Source of the DNA: Treponema sp. OMZ 790
GTDB taxonomy: Bacteria; Spirochaetota; Spirochaetia; Treponematales; Treponemataceae
Length of the DNA: 64,000 nucleotides
Reading direction: 5' to 3'
NCBI RefSeq assembly: GCF_024181285.1
Contig: NZ_CP051201.1
Coordinates: 620,001 to 684,000 of the forward strand
Numbering within the stretch: position 1 is the first letter of the stretch; each line of letters begins with the position of its first letter. The position numbers and the translations under genes are program-made. The notes under the pieces are model-generated. The model saw only the letters and a program-made list of their open reading frames with translations, searched no databases and was not told where the DNA came from. Shown here piece after piece: positions 35,601 to 44,175 of this stretch.

Positions 35601-37282
35601 CTTTGACAAATACGGCTATAGGAATAGCTTTGAATACTGATAGAAAATCGGTAGAACGCCGAAATGAAATTCAAGCTGCCATCAATCAAATGGAAACAAA
35701 ACTTAATTTGGAATTGAACAATTTGAGTGTAAAGGGTTCAGGCTCTTATCCCGAATTTAATTCAAAAAAACTTTCAAGGGATGTTACCAGCTATCTTTTT
35801 TATAAGCCGATTCTTTACAGACAGACAGGTGATAGAACTAATTTTATTCACGGAATGGTTTATATTCAGGTTTCGACAAAAGGTTTAATCGAACAAATTG
35901 ATGAAGCAACCTTTGCTCTATATAAAATTATTTTCTTCATTTCTCTTGGTTCTCTTATAGCCGGTATTCTCGGAGCCTATATTTTGTCTTCAATTATTAC
36001 CGCTCCTATTAAAAAGCTTGTTGAACACGTTTCAATGATTGCTGCAACCGATGACAAAGAATTGCTTGCGGGTAAAGATGTTAAACTTAAAACTAAAGAT
36101 GAGATAGGTGTTTTAGGTACTACCATAAATGCGATGACAAACGGTCTTGTAGAAGCTGCTGCTGCCTCAAAAGATTTGACAATGGGTAAAGAAATTCAAA
36201 AAATGTTTTTGCCTCTTGACGTAGATGAAGCAGGAAGAAAACTTACATGCGGTAAAACCATAGATGATAATGTAGAATTCTTCGGCTACTATGAAGGTGC
36301 CCGCGGTGTATCGGGAGACTATTTTGATTATATAAAATTGGATGATAGATATTATGCAATTATAAAATGCGACGTTGCAGGTAAAGGAGTTCCGGCTGCT
36401 CTTATCATGGTTGAGGTCGCAACTCTTTTCTTGGATTATTTTAGAGAGTGGAAATATAAAACTCACGGTTTAAAAATAGATCTCGTTGTATCCCGCATAA
36501 ACGATTTAATAGAGTCCCGCGGATTTAAGGGACGTTTTGCGGCCTTTACTCTTTGTATTATGGATTCTATAACGGGTGATGTACATTTTTGTAATGCCGG
36601 AGATAACGTTATAAATATTTATGATGCCGCTTCAAAAAAAATGAAAGAAGTAATCTTGACCGAAGTTTCGGCTGCAGGTGTTTTCCCGACGTTTATGATA
36701 GATATGAAAGGCGGGTTTAAAGTTGAAACCGTAAAACTTAATCCCGGAGACGTTTTGTTCCTATACACTGACGGTATTGAAGAAGCAAAACGTTTGTTTA
36801 GAGATTCCAACTTGCAGCCCGTTTTATGCGAAGAACCCGGCCTTGAAAAAGATGCCGAACATGAAACTCACAGTGTCGGTCAAGATGGAGAAGAATTGGG
36901 TAAACCCCGCGTATGCGAAATTATCGAAAATATTTTTGCCCGAAGATCTTTTAGCTTAAAAAAATGGCATAATCCTATTGAAGATGAACCGTTTGACTTT
37001 GATTTTACAAATCTTGAAGGAACAATTGAAGATGCCGTTTTAGGACTTGTTTCTGTAGAAAAAATATTCCGCATGTATCAAGATCCTAAAGCTACTGAAC
37101 GCGATATTGTTCAAGTGGATAAAAAAATAGACCTATTCTTAAACAAACATTTTAGACAATATCAAACATATTGCGGAAACCGCATTCCGAATGCAAACTA
37201 TAATGAATATCTTTACTATACAAACGTTAAAGAAGATCCTCAATATGACGATTTAACTATTTTGGGTATTAAGAAAAAATAA
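32681..37282 (+). CDS. Membrane receptor phosphatase: sialidase-like propeller, HAMP and SpoIIE/PP2C domain
   Basis: A 1533-residue multidomain protein. After a signal or membrane segment (about 9-27), residues 60-400 hold BNR/Asp-box-like beta-propeller repeats (SSSDGLTWAPF, SSDGGSSWSEP), then Ig-like strands. Membrane segments lie at about 757-780, 821-845 and 1083-1107. HAMP follows (TAPIKKLVEHVSMI...), then a SpoIIE-type PP2C phosphatase from about 1190, with GVSGDYFDY, CDVAGKGVPAALIM, NAGDN and YTDGIEEAK, including the metal-binding Asp residues. An acidic insert splits the phosphatase near 1390. It presumably turns an extracellular signal into dephosphorylation of an anti-sigma-antagonist-like partner. 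A second ATG at 32702 is an alternative start. Confidence 0.88.
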   Translation: MINGNKSMKRFLNVLLIFFFFICSLSAKEFYWENPSVISGRNGHFLKSASNKDISASVWEEVVKSSDSEGLIYISAGVYVNKKWTINERIIPPIPYTADIPSIASIAVGNDDTILIALVKNRNTITILKSTDYGKTYAVKNITTQIYDLLSPQLSVASNGKFLMFVSHGANEKFSIFSSSSSDGLTWAPFSEFNFAKKIDRVFLPAHSAAARNDVLVFQALDKNENRQAYHLFSSFSSDGGSSWSEPVRLTDDFSFNDQRPHVSYIPSERSVFLVWEKTPYRSEKNSTAFAVLNNKGKLASSIDVLPSQNGIVFSPKIISYNKQPLISWSEDYNGKASIFIASKKDGDWMIDTVTSINGSLLFVNPFFVDGNLHILWQEGIRSAKIMHIEPDHEVAKAQLQPFDFDSKTAGGKQKITMKIKFPNDSSGIAGYSYEWSKDSPPESVRPVIQKLANESVLIYEPDEDGLWYLGVRVCDYAGNWSDMTTVSYERDIIPPLAPKFELLALDKNGFLKSNTFSIKWNPPEYDISGKPETAIDGYIWNLSYIGSADKFISYLKKASPSFIDDDAVQKILSNNLKIDLNTSKITSSSNKREFSNYENGLYALTVSAVDAFGNIGLPAVKYFALNKYIPYTYVSDINTVQGLDGVISMTVVGKGFAEGGEITSLYVDSDGNPPYDLTIEKENFSIVNDKLISNVKIDYVEPGQYYVGLMHSGRGTYFADKVISFDNIGNIKLGDYGETYTYNWLLSSVDHDFSDYFLIIFLALFILLIMILSISGVIHSIKEAVKIKNEVTVLLSGGVMTLRKEKRVSALKVKGVGLRLKFILFTTTLILSVILTLALTLGFRFSETQERLLAEGLASNTQVLLESLNSGAKAYLPSKNVLELGFLPSQIGALKEATFATITGVHIDNKKVGYNFVWASNDDDITSKIDTPEFVVGQSELSLAQMEDVYKKLDKIDQEARASVGELSDEIQSLTNTAIGIALNTDRKSVERRNEIQAAINQMETKLNLELNNLSVKGSGSYPEFNSKKLSRDVTSYLFYKPILYRQTGDRTNFIHGMVYIQVSTKGLIEQIDEATFALYKIIFFISLGSLIAGILGAYILSSIITAPIKKLVEHVSMIAATDDKELLAGKDVKLKTKDEIGVLGTTINAMTNGLVEAAAASKDLTMGKEIQKMFLPLDVDEAGRKLTCGKTIDDNVEFFGYYEGARGVSGDYFDYIKLDDRYYAIIKCDVAGKGVPAALIMVEVATLFLDYFREWKYKTHGLKIDLVVSRINDLIESRGFKGRFAAFTLCIMDSITGDVHFCNAGDNVINIYDAASKKMKEVILTEVSAAGVFPTFMIDMKGGFKVETVKLNPGDVLFLYTDGIEEAKRLFRDSNLQPVLCEEPGLEKDAEHETHSVGQDGEELGKPRVCEIIENIFARRSFSLKKWHNPIEDEPFDFDFTNLEGTIEDAVLGLVSVEKIFRMYQDPKATERDIVQVDKKIDLFLNKHFRQYQTYCGNRIPNANYNEYLYYTNVKEDPQYDDLTILGIKKK

Positions 37283-37286
37283 GATT

Positions 37287-38072
37287 ATGCTTAAAGTACA
37301 AAATTTAACCAAATACTACGGAAGCAACAAAAATAAAATCATAGGTTGTAAGGATATTTCGTTTGAGCTGAGAACGGGAGAAATAACTTCTCTTTTAGGT
37401 TTAAACGGAGCCGGTAAGAGCAGTATCATAAACTGTATTTCAGGTTACTACACTCCCGATGAAGGAGATGCTTTTATAGATTCATATTCCATTTTAACCG
37501 AAAACATTGAAGCTAAAAAACGTTTAGGTATCCTATACGAACAAAATCCTCTTTATGCAGGTTTGAGTGTTTATGAGTTTTTATGTTTTGCAGGACAAAT
37601 GCACGGAATAAAAAAAGAGCAATTAGATAATGATGTAAACGAAGTAATGAATTTTTGTGAAATTTATGAGATTAAAGACCGCTTAATCCGAGGTTTGTCA
37701 AAAGGTTTTAAACAGCGTGTAGGACTTGCTCAAGCTGTTTTGCATAATCCTCCGTTAATTATTTTGGACGAGCCTGCTTCAGGTTTTGACTCCGTTCAAG
37801 TAAAAGATTTTGAAAAAAAGATTTTACATATTGCAAAAGAAAAAACTATTTTGATATGTACTCATGATTTAAGACAGGCCGCAGAGATTTGTTCCAATCA
37901 TATCTTGCTCAATAAGGGAGAGATAATAGCTTTGGGAAATCTTTTAGAAATAAAAGCTCAATTGGAAGAAGCTGGATGTGAGTTTGATGATAATGTTAAT
38001 TACACCGTGTTAGAAAAAGCTTTTGAATTTTTTGCAGGGATAAATAAAAATGAATTTAGAAAAACCGAATAA
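37287..38072 (+). CDS. ABC transporter ATPase, GldA-like
   Basis: A 261-residue ATPase of the ABC-2 class. Walker A is GLNGAGKSS near residues 38-46, the signature LSKGFKQRVGLAQAVL near 136-151, Walker B LIILDEPASGFD near 156-167, and the H-loop CTHD follows. The YYGS start and LSxGxKQRVGLAQAL signature are typical of the GldA/NatA group. It overlaps the permease gene by 23 bp. With the permease, a GldG-like and a DUF4340 protein it matches a set found in many bacteria beside the gliding-type GldAFG transporters. In spirochaetes its cargo is unknown; a role in gliding is not implied. Confidence 0.88.
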   Translation: MLKVQNLTKYYGSNKNKIIGCKDISFELRTGEITSLLGLNGAGKSSIINCISGYYTPDEGDAFIDSYSILTENIEAKKRLGILYEQNPLYAGLSVYEFLCFAGQMHGIKKEQLDNDVNEVMNFCEIYEIKDRLIRGLSKGFKQRVGLAQAVLHNPPLIILDEPASGFDSVQVKDFEKKILHIAKEKTILICTHDLRQAAEICSNHILLNKGEIIALGNLLEIKAQLEEAGCEFDDNVNYTVLEKAFEFFAGINKNEFRKTE

Positions 38073-38796
38073 GAATATTATTTTTTGTATTGCAAAAAAA
38101 GAATTTAAGATGATGTATAAAAGTTCTACCTTTTATGCTTCTTCTCTTTTTTTTATATTGGGTGCAGCTTTTGGCTTTATCGGAACCGATTCATGGTTTA
38201 ATGCAGGATTGTCGGACCTAAAAACTTTTTTCCTGAATATGCCGTTTTTATTTTGTATTATAATTCCAATGCTTACTATGAGCCTATGGAGTGATGAAAA
38301 AAAACAATTTACCGATAAGTTTTTATTTTCATTGCCTGTTCCAATTCGTTATATAGTTTTAGGAAAATATGTGAGTCTTATTTTTATTTGGCTGATAATG
38401 ATAGGCTTTAGCATAATAATTCCTTTATCCGTATTCCCGTTAATTTACTTGGATGTTGGAGCTTTTATAGTTTCATATTTTTCTATTTTTTTGTTTGGTG
38501 CAGGCATAATTTCATTCTCGTCAGCTTTGGCAGCATTATCGCCGAGAACCGAAATTAATTTTTTGTTTTCATTTTTAACGGTGTTGTTTTTTACTTTTAT
38601 TTATCCGATAACAAAAAATTTAAATTTTTCTTTATTTTTGCATAAAATTATCTCTTATCTTTCTTTTAGCTCACACTTTGATTCTGCTGCAAGAGGTCTT
38701 TTTGATTCCGCAGATATATTTTTTTATTTTCTTTTGATTGCTTTGGGAATTGAATTGAGTGTTTTTATTTTGACAAAACAAAGGGATGCAAAATGA
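38050..38796 (+). CDS. ABC-2 type permease, GldF-like
   Basis: A 248-residue membrane protein with six segments, beginning with the cytoplasmic stretch IIFCIAKKEFKMMYKSSTFYASS that is typical of ABC-2 permeases (residues 10-32). The segment pair around PMLTMSLWSDEKKQFTDKFLFSLPV carries the conserved MRxxxEE/K-type elbow. It is tightly packed between the ATPase (23-bp overlap) and the GldG-like gene (4-bp overlap). It would form the membrane channel of the GldA-like ATPase. Confidence 0.85.
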   Translation: MNLEKPNKNIIFCIAKKEFKMMYKSSTFYASSLFFILGAAFGFIGTDSWFNAGLSDLKTFFLNMPFLFCIIIPMLTMSLWSDEKKQFTDKFLFSLPVPIRYIVLGKYVSLIFIWLIMIGFSIIIPLSVFPLIYLDVGAFIVSYFSIFLFGAGIISFSSALAALSPRTEINFLFSFLTVLFFTFIYPITKNLNFSLFLHKIISYLSFSSHFDSAARGLFDSADIFFYFLLIALGIELSVFILTKQRDAK

Positions 38797-40280
38797 AAAA
38801 AGAATATAGATTTCAATTTTTACTTTTTATTTTGATGGCTGTTTTAATTTCGATTATTTCAACAAAGATATATTTTAGACTTGATATGAGTAAAGGGAAA
38901 ACTTATACTTTATCGAATTATACAAAAAATCTTTTAAAAAATCTTGACAGCTCTGCCAAAGTAACGTGGTTTAAAAGCTCAAATGTGGATTTGTTTTTCC
39001 CGTCATTAAAATATTTAAACGACATGCTTTTGGAATACGCCCTTTATTCAAATGAAAAATTTTCCGTTTCCGTAAAAAATACTTCGAGCCTTTCAAATGA
39101 AGCTGTAAAACAAATAGGAATAATACCTCGTGAAGTCGAAGCTCAAGATAATGCCGTGAAGATAGTGCATAAATTATATTCAGGGCTTATGATTGAATAT
39201 ATGGGACAGACCAGGGTAATACCTTTTATAGATGATATCGACACTTTGGAGTATGACCTTGCAAGATTTATCTTGAGCATGAGAGATGATGCAATAGGAA
39301 ATACTCAATCAGGAACAATCGCTCTTATCGCAGATCCTGCCTTGTTAGAAAACGATTATTCCTATGTAATTCCTTGGCTTGAATATGCAGGTTTTAATGT
39401 ACTGCCTTTAGAACTTCCCGTATTAAATATACCGGCCGAATTACCTCTTTTGGTTATAGGTTCCGATTATATAGATTATTCTTCTGCTGCTGCGATTGAT
39501 ATGTTTTTACAAAAAGAGGGAAGGGCTGTTTTTTTTGTTTCGGGAAACAAAGTTGATGTAAAAGGTTCATGGAAAGCAAAACCCAAGGTTAAAGATTTTT
39601 TATTGGATGTGCTTTCTCATCACGGGTTTTATGTAAATGCAAATATGGCTCTTGATTTAATAAATAATTTTCGTATTACGATGTCGTCGATTGATAATAG
39701 AGGAACTCAATTAATTAATTATCCTTATTGGATTCAACTTCCTTTAAACGGTATCGACAAAGATCATCCGATATTTGCGGCTTACCGCCCGTTGGTTTCT
39801 TTTTGGCCGTCTTCAATCGATACGGATTTAAATAAAAATTCTTCGATAACTCCTTTTGCATTTACAGGAAAAAATTCTCTTACGGTTTTTGAGTCTTATA
39901 GTACTGATCCGCTTGAAAATCATTTTAAAAAATTTCAGGATGCATCTTTTAAGCCTTCAGTAATTGTTGCAGGACAGACAAAGCCGTCCCGTGTTTTGGT
40001 TATAAGCGATGAATATATGATAAGTAAAGCAATCGATTATACTGCATCTCTTTACAATATGGACTTTATGGTAAATTGCGTAGAATATATCTGTTTAAAA
40101 GATAATCTTCTTTTATTAAAAAATAAAAAACATTCGCCTCCTTCTTTTAAACAATTTGAAGATAGGGATGAAATGTTCAATCTTGTGTTTAAGGCAAGAT
40201 TGATTTCTCTTATTTTTCTTCCTATTTTTATTTTTGCTTTAGGCGTTTATATATTCATAAAGCAGGGGAGGGTAAAATGA
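38793..40280 (+). CDS. GldG-like ABC auxiliary protein
   Basis: A 495-residue protein with one N-terminal membrane segment (residues 7-27), a large periplasmic region and one C-terminal segment (about 470-490). Its layout and the start STKIYFRLDMSKGKTYTLSNYTKNLLKNL fit the ABC_transp_aux/GldG family; the region GTIALIADPAL with LPVLNIPAELPLLVIGSDYIDYSSAAAIDMFL is the GATase-like core. It overlaps both neighbours by 4 bp, so all four genes are translationally coupled. Confidence 0.85.
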   Translation: MKKEYRFQFLLFILMAVLISIISTKIYFRLDMSKGKTYTLSNYTKNLLKNLDSSAKVTWFKSSNVDLFFPSLKYLNDMLLEYALYSNEKFSVSVKNTSSLSNEAVKQIGIIPREVEAQDNAVKIVHKLYSGLMIEYMGQTRVIPFIDDIDTLEYDLARFILSMRDDAIGNTQSGTIALIADPALLENDYSYVIPWLEYAGFNVLPLELPVLNIPAELPLLVIGSDYIDYSSAAAIDMFLQKEGRAVFFVSGNKVDVKGSWKAKPKVKDFLLDVLSHHGFYVNANMALDLINNFRITMSSIDNRGTQLINYPYWIQLPLNGIDKDHPIFAAYRPLVSFWPSSIDTDLNKNSSITPFAFTGKNSLTVFESYSTDPLENHFKKFQDASFKPSVIVAGQTKPSRVLVISDEYMISKAIDYTASLYNMDFMVNCVEYICLKDNLLLLKNKKHSPPSFKQFEDRDEMFNLVFKARLISLIFLPIFIFALGVYIFIKQGRVK

Positions 40281-41176
40281 ATTTTTTTTTAAAGTTGAAA
40301 AAATATACAAAAGGATTAATTTTTATAAATGTTTTTTTGCTTTTGCTTTTGATTTTTATAAGCATTCCAAAACAAGAAAAAGATGTCTTTAATGCTCCTC
40401 TTGTTTTAAAAAACAATATTGAAAATATAGATGAAATTATTTTTACCATTCCAGACAATTCTCTTCCTCCCGTTTTTAACGAATTGATTCTTTTTAAAAA
40501 GAAGGATAAGTTTTTTTTAAAGACAATGGCCGGCGAGTATCAGGTTAAAACTCCTCTTGTGGATAGACTTTTTTCGATTTTAAGCACAAAACAAAATTTT
40601 AGATTTGTAGATGACAATGTAAAACAATATATCAACTTCGGTTTGGATGATGACCATTCTGCCCGGCTTAAACTTTTGCGTTCCGACAAAACCATAATCG
40701 GTGAATTTATATTTGGAAAAAAAGACACGTTGGGCATCAATCGTTATGTCCGCATAGATGCCCGCACAAAAGTTTTTATTATGCCTGATGTTCTATCGTC
40801 GTTTTTAACCGTAAACAATAATTTTTGGCTTGATTTGCAAATTTATAAATACAAACTTCAAAATAATTCGATTCGCCGCATCGAAAAAAACAATAAGTTT
40901 TCGATCCGCTCAAATAAAACTGAAAAAGAATTTAACGAACTTGAAACTTTTTTAAGGCAGTTTTCATGTATCGATATTTTCCCTGCTTTTCCGGTAATTA
41001 CTTCTGAAAGCGAAGAGTTTAGTTTAATTTTAGAAAACGGCGAAAGAATAAAAATCGAGCTTACACCGATGGAAGGCGGCGATTTTATCCTGCTTGACTC
41101 TTCTTCAAAAAAGCCCTATGTGATAAGCGGATATACAAAACGCCGCATCGATTCCATCATAAATTCTATTTTTTAA
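40277..41176 (+). CDS. DUF4340 protein of the Gld-like transporter
   Basis: A 299-residue protein anchored by one N-terminal membrane segment (residues 12-30) with a beta-rich outer domain. FFLKTMAGEYQVKTPLVDRLFSIL and the later IIGEFIFGKKDTLGINRYVRID are typical DUF4340 blocks; such proteins are nearly always encoded after GldG-like proteins. The function is not established; it probably works with GldG outside the membrane. The 3' end overlaps pyrF, which is convergent, by 11 bp. Confidence 0.8.
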   Translation: MNFFLKLKKYTKGLIFINVFLLLLLIFISIPKQEKDVFNAPLVLKNNIENIDEIIFTIPDNSLPPVFNELILFKKKDKFFLKTMAGEYQVKTPLVDRLFSILSTKQNFRFVDDNVKQYINFGLDDDHSARLKLLRSDKTIIGEFIFGKKDTLGINRYVRIDARTKVFIMPDVLSSFLTVNNNFWLDLQIYKYKLQNNSIRRIEKNNKFSIRSNKTEKEFNELETFLRQFSCIDIFPAFPVITSESEEFSLILENGERIKIELTPMEGGDFILLDSSSKKPYVISGYTKRRIDSIINSIF

Positions 41177-42059
41177 TTGATGTTTCGCTTAACAGTTTTT
41201 TGATATTGTTTATACAAAGCTCTAAATAGTTTTCAGGTACCGGTGCTTTTTTCCATGGATGAGTAAGTCCGCTTGAGCTGTTTATCCGTATAAGGGATAA
41301 GGTGCATCCTGCATTTTGAAGAATACTTATTACGGTTTTTGCATCTCCGCCTTGAGAGCCGACTCCCGGAATCAGCATCGGAACTTCCCCGGCTTTTGCA
41401 TAAATTTCGGCTATGACCTTTAATTCTTCCATTCCTGTTGCCCCGACAACGGCTCCCGTTCCGGGAAATTCTTTTGCATATGAGGCTATCTTTTCGGCAA
41501 CTTCGATATAAAGCTCATGAGCGTTTTTTCCGTCTGAAACGGTTTTAAGATTTTGAAAATCTTTTGCTCCCGGATTGCTCGTACGGTTTAAAATGTACGC
41601 TCCCTTATCGAGGTATTTTTCCGAAATAAAGGGAAGAATAGAATCGCTTCCCATATAAGGACTTACGGTTACGGCATCGGCCTTCCAGCAGTCAAATGCT
41701 TCAACGGCATAATTTAAACTTGAACGGGCAATGTCTCCTCGTTTTGAATCAAGGATTACGGGAATACCCGGAAAATGTTTTTCGATTAAGGATAAAATTT
41801 CTGCAAGGCTTTCAGAGCCTAAAAAATCCTTTTTTCTGGGCTTATCCAGCGCCGAATAATATCCGATATTCGGTTTAAAGGCTGAAGGAACCAAATCCTT
41901 TTCCTGCATTTTTTCGAAAAGCTCTTTAAAAAAACTTATAAGATCGTCTTTTAGATTCCCGGTTTTCTGTGGTATTGCTTCGATAATCGGGTCCAATCCC
42001 ATACATGCGCAGTTATTAGTTCTTTCCGCCGAAGTTTTTAATAATTCAATGTAGTTCAT
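41166..42059 (-). CDS. pyrF: Orotidine 5'-phosphate decarboxylase
   Basis: Decarboxylates OMP to UMP, the last step of pyrimidine synthesis. The 297-residue length and the motif ILDSKRGDIARSS (near residue 99) place it in the longer subgroup 2 of PyrF; Asp and Lys of DSKRGD are catalytic. ACMGLDP near residue 18 starts the barrel, PYMGSDSI and NRTSNPGAKDFQ are subgroup markers, and IPGVGSQGGD binds phosphate. pyrC lies 7 kb away on the other strand. No Shine-Dalgarno sequence precedes the ATG; a good promoter ends 10 nt upstream. Confidence 0.95.
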   Translation of the reverse strand: MNYIELLKTSAERTNNCACMGLDPIIEAIPQKTGNLKDDLISFFKELFEKMQEKDLVPSAFKPNIGYYSALDKPRKKDFLGSESLAEILSLIEKHFPGIPVILDSKRGDIARSSLNYAVEAFDCWKADAVTVSPYMGSDSILPFISEKYLDKGAYILNRTSNPGAKDFQNLKTVSDGKNAHELYIEVAEKIASYAKEFPGTGAVVGATGMEELKVIAEIYAKAGEVPMLIPGVGSQGGDAKTVISILQNAGCTLSLIRINSSSGLTHPWKKAPVPENYLELCINNIKKLLSETSIKK

Positions 42060-42069
42060 ATATGAGCTA

Positions 42070-42098
42070 AGTTTAACTTAAAACGGAAAATGTGTCAA
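42070..42098 (-). promoter_or_regulatory. pyrF promoter, leaderless geometry
   Basis: Reverse strand TTGACA (42093-42098), 17 bp, TAAACT (42070-42075), then 10 nt to the ATG. The predicted leader is only about 4 nt. Confidence 0.65.
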
Positions 42099-42155
42099 TT
42101 ATGCCCTAAATTTATAAAAAAAATCAACAAATTCTCTAAAAAATGCATTTTTTGG

Positions 42156-42184
42156 TTGAAGATATGCAACTTCTGATTTATAAT
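42156..42184 (+). promoter_or_regulatory. Promoter with leaderless geometry
   Basis: TTGAAG (42156-42161), 17 bp, TATAAT (42179-42184), then six bases (GTACAT) and the ATG at 42191. Transcription should start at the ATG itself. Confidence 0.75.
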
Positions 42185-42190
42185 GTACAT

Positions 42191-43288
42191 ATGAGGAAAA
42201 ATAAACTTTTTTTTATAGCCATAGTTGCATCTTTGGGCATTGCAGTTTCAGCTCAATCTTTGTCTTCTAAGTTGGAAACGGCTTTAAAATCAAAGAATGT
42301 GAAAGCTGTGCGTGAACTTTTAGTTTCAGCTCCCTCCGGTGAAAAAACAAAATTTGAAAAAAAAGTTCTTGAGACTGCAAAACAGTCTGTTCGTTCGGGT
42401 GATTTGGATTATGCTAAAAATCTTGCCGAGGTTATTCTAATATCAAATCAGGATCATGTTGAGGCACAAGATTTATACTCTTCGATTGTGGAGATGCAGA
42501 AGAATAAAAGAAAAATTGATGAGCAAAAAAAACAGATTCAGGCCGAGGCGGAAGCCAAAGCTAAGGCTGAAGCTGAAGAAAAGGCTCGAATAACTGCAGA
42601 AGAGCAAAGAGAGAAGGACAAAGAAGCTTTGTATAAATCCGTGCATGAAGTTGACTTAAAAAATTTTTACCTTGAAGCAAGTTTAGGTACTTCATTCAGT
42701 ATTTTCGGCAGTAGTTTTGCAAATAAAGCTTTTGGGCGTAAAAAGACTAATTCCGATATGGGAGTATTGGTCGGATTCAATGCAGGCTTTGTACATCCTT
42801 ATATATTGTTAAAATTAGGATTAAATGTAAATTGGCTTACTGTAGCGATGTCCGGAAAAGACCTTTCTGTTTTTGTTGCATCCAGATTTGCAATAGGAAC
42901 CGCTGCTGCAGGCGGTGTCCCTATTTTTTTGTCAACAGGTCATACTTACATAAACTATTACGGCAAGGGCGGCGGTGAGCAGCAGTCTATGTTGTATACA
43001 AGAATCAGTAGTCCTTTTGTAGGAATCAGTGTTGAAGATTGGCACCCAATCGAAAAACTGGGTTTGACATTTAAATTTAACTGGATTCCAATATCAGTTA
43101 CAAGCCCTTTTATGAGTTTTGGTATGCACACAAATATCGGAATAACTTATGAATTTTGGAAGAACCGAATTATGTCTTTAAGAGCGGGCGGTGATATGGA
43201 TATATATGCCTTTACTGCAAAAAAATATGCCGATTGGAATATTATTCCGAATATATATGTAAATACTATATTCCATGTTCCCAAGTGA
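42191..43288 (+). CDS. Exported protein with coiled coil and outer-membrane barrel-like domain
   Basis: A 365-residue protein. The signal peptide occupies residues 5-22 (FIAIVASLGIAVSAQ), then come a helical repeat-like region and a strongly charged coiled coil (residues 110-155, runs of AEAKAKAEAEEKA type). From about 165 the chain is strand-rich and aromatic (FYLEASLGTSFSIFG ... NIYVNTIFHVP), ending like an outer-membrane barrel. The start is fixed by the signal peptide and by a promoter whose -10 ends 6 nt before the ATG. I do not recognise a named family. Confidence 0.75.
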   Translation: MRKNKLFFIAIVASLGIAVSAQSLSSKLETALKSKNVKAVRELLVSAPSGEKTKFEKKVLETAKQSVRSGDLDYAKNLAEVILISNQDHVEAQDLYSSIVEMQKNKRKIDEQKKQIQAEAEAKAKAEAEEKARITAEEQREKDKEALYKSVHEVDLKNFYLEASLGTSFSIFGSSFANKAFGRKKTNSDMGVLVGFNAGFVHPYILLKLGLNVNWLTVAMSGKDLSVFVASRFAIGTAAAGGVPIFLSTGHTYINYYGKGGGEQQSMLYTRISSPFVGISVEDWHPIEKLGLTFKFNWIPISVTSPFMSFGMHTNIGITYEFWKNRIMSLRAGGDMDIYAFTAKKYADWNIIPNIYVNTIFHVPK

Positions 43289-43299
43289 TCGATCTTGAG

Positions 43300-43333
43300 G
43301 GTATCATTGAAATGAAGGTATCATTGAAATGAA
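43300..43333 (+). repeat. 17-bp tandem duplication over a start codon
   Basis: GGTATCATTGAAATGAA occurs twice in a row (43300-43316, 43317-43333). The second copy contains the ATG of the next gene; the ATG of the first opens a frame of six codons that ends TGA. Confidence 0.9.
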
Positions 43334-44165
43334 TTGTAAACAAAAAAACGATTTAAAAATTTTTTCTTATACACGTGTGTGTTGTGTTGTTTTTTCTTTG
43401 ATTATTACGGTTCAAGCCTTTACCCAAAATGAACTTATGGAAAAAATGATTGACTCTATCAATCGGAGTCTTTTATTAAAAGAGTATGATAAGGCTTTTA
43501 CCAATAGCCTTTTTGTACTGCGTAATTATAAAGATCAGGAATTGCCTATTGATATTGAAGACACCTGCAAAAGGGCTGTAAGTTCATGGCTATCTTACCT
43601 TGAGACAGAAAAAAAATGGGAAGAAATTATTGATATTGAACAAAAATTAATTGATGCTCCTGAGTCCATCAAAGTTCTTTATAAGAGCCCTATTGATAAG
43701 GCTATAGTTAAACTTAAAAAAATGCCTGCCGCTTCTTCTAATAGGATTCAACCTAATTCCGTGGAAGTTAAACCTCCTAAAAACGAAAACAAACCGAATA
43801 AAAATTCTGTAGAAACAATTCAAAAGTCTTCAGCCGGAACTGTTTTGACTGCAGCCGATAAAATACAAATCCTTGAAGAGCAAAGAAAAGTTTTTAAAGA
43901 ATTTTTATATAAAATGAAAATGATGGAAAAAGAGCAAGAAAAAATTCGTTATAGTGAAAGAGAGTTGTACGAAAAAAAACGGTTGGAAATTGAACTTGCC
44001 AGAAACGAGGCAGACAAAGAACTTCGTGAATATGTAAGAGAAATTATTGAGGAAAACAGGAAAAATACAAACAAAATTATCATAATGGTTTTAATTGCAG
44101 CATCAATTTTTTGTGTATGTTTGACTGTAATTATTATAACGGTTGTATTGGTTAATAAAAAATAA
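43329..44165 (+). CDS. Membrane-associated coiled-coil protein, unknown function
   Basis: A 278-residue protein with a hydrophobic N-terminal segment (about residues 15-32, possible signal), a helical N-terminal domain, a proline/asparagine-rich linker (about 135-170), a long charged coiled coil (about 178-250, LEEQRKVFKEFLYKMKMMEK onward) and a C-terminal membrane segment (about 254-276). It starts within a 17-bp tandem duplication and has only a weak AAGG upstream. It ends 10 bp before the start of the next lipoprotein. Its role is unknown. Confidence 0.7.
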   Translation: MNCKQKNDLKIFSYTRVCCVVFSLIITVQAFTQNELMEKMIDSINRSLLLKEYDKAFTNSLFVLRNYKDQELPIDIEDTCKRAVSSWLSYLETEKKWEEIIDIEQKLIDAPESIKVLYKSPIDKAIVKLKKMPAASSNRIQPNSVEVKPPKNENKPNKNSVETIQKSSAGTVLTAADKIQILEEQRKVFKEFLYKMKMMEKEQEKIRYSERELYEKKRLEIELARNEADKELREYVREIIEENRKNTNKIIIMVLIAASIFCVCLTVIIITVVLVNKK

Positions 44166-44175
44166 GGAGTTTGAT

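Noticed and set aside
37287..41176. The Gld-like operon as evidence for gliding motility
   Set aside because: GldAFG-type transporters with DUF4340 proteins are widespread in non-gliding bacteria; no other gliding genes are present.
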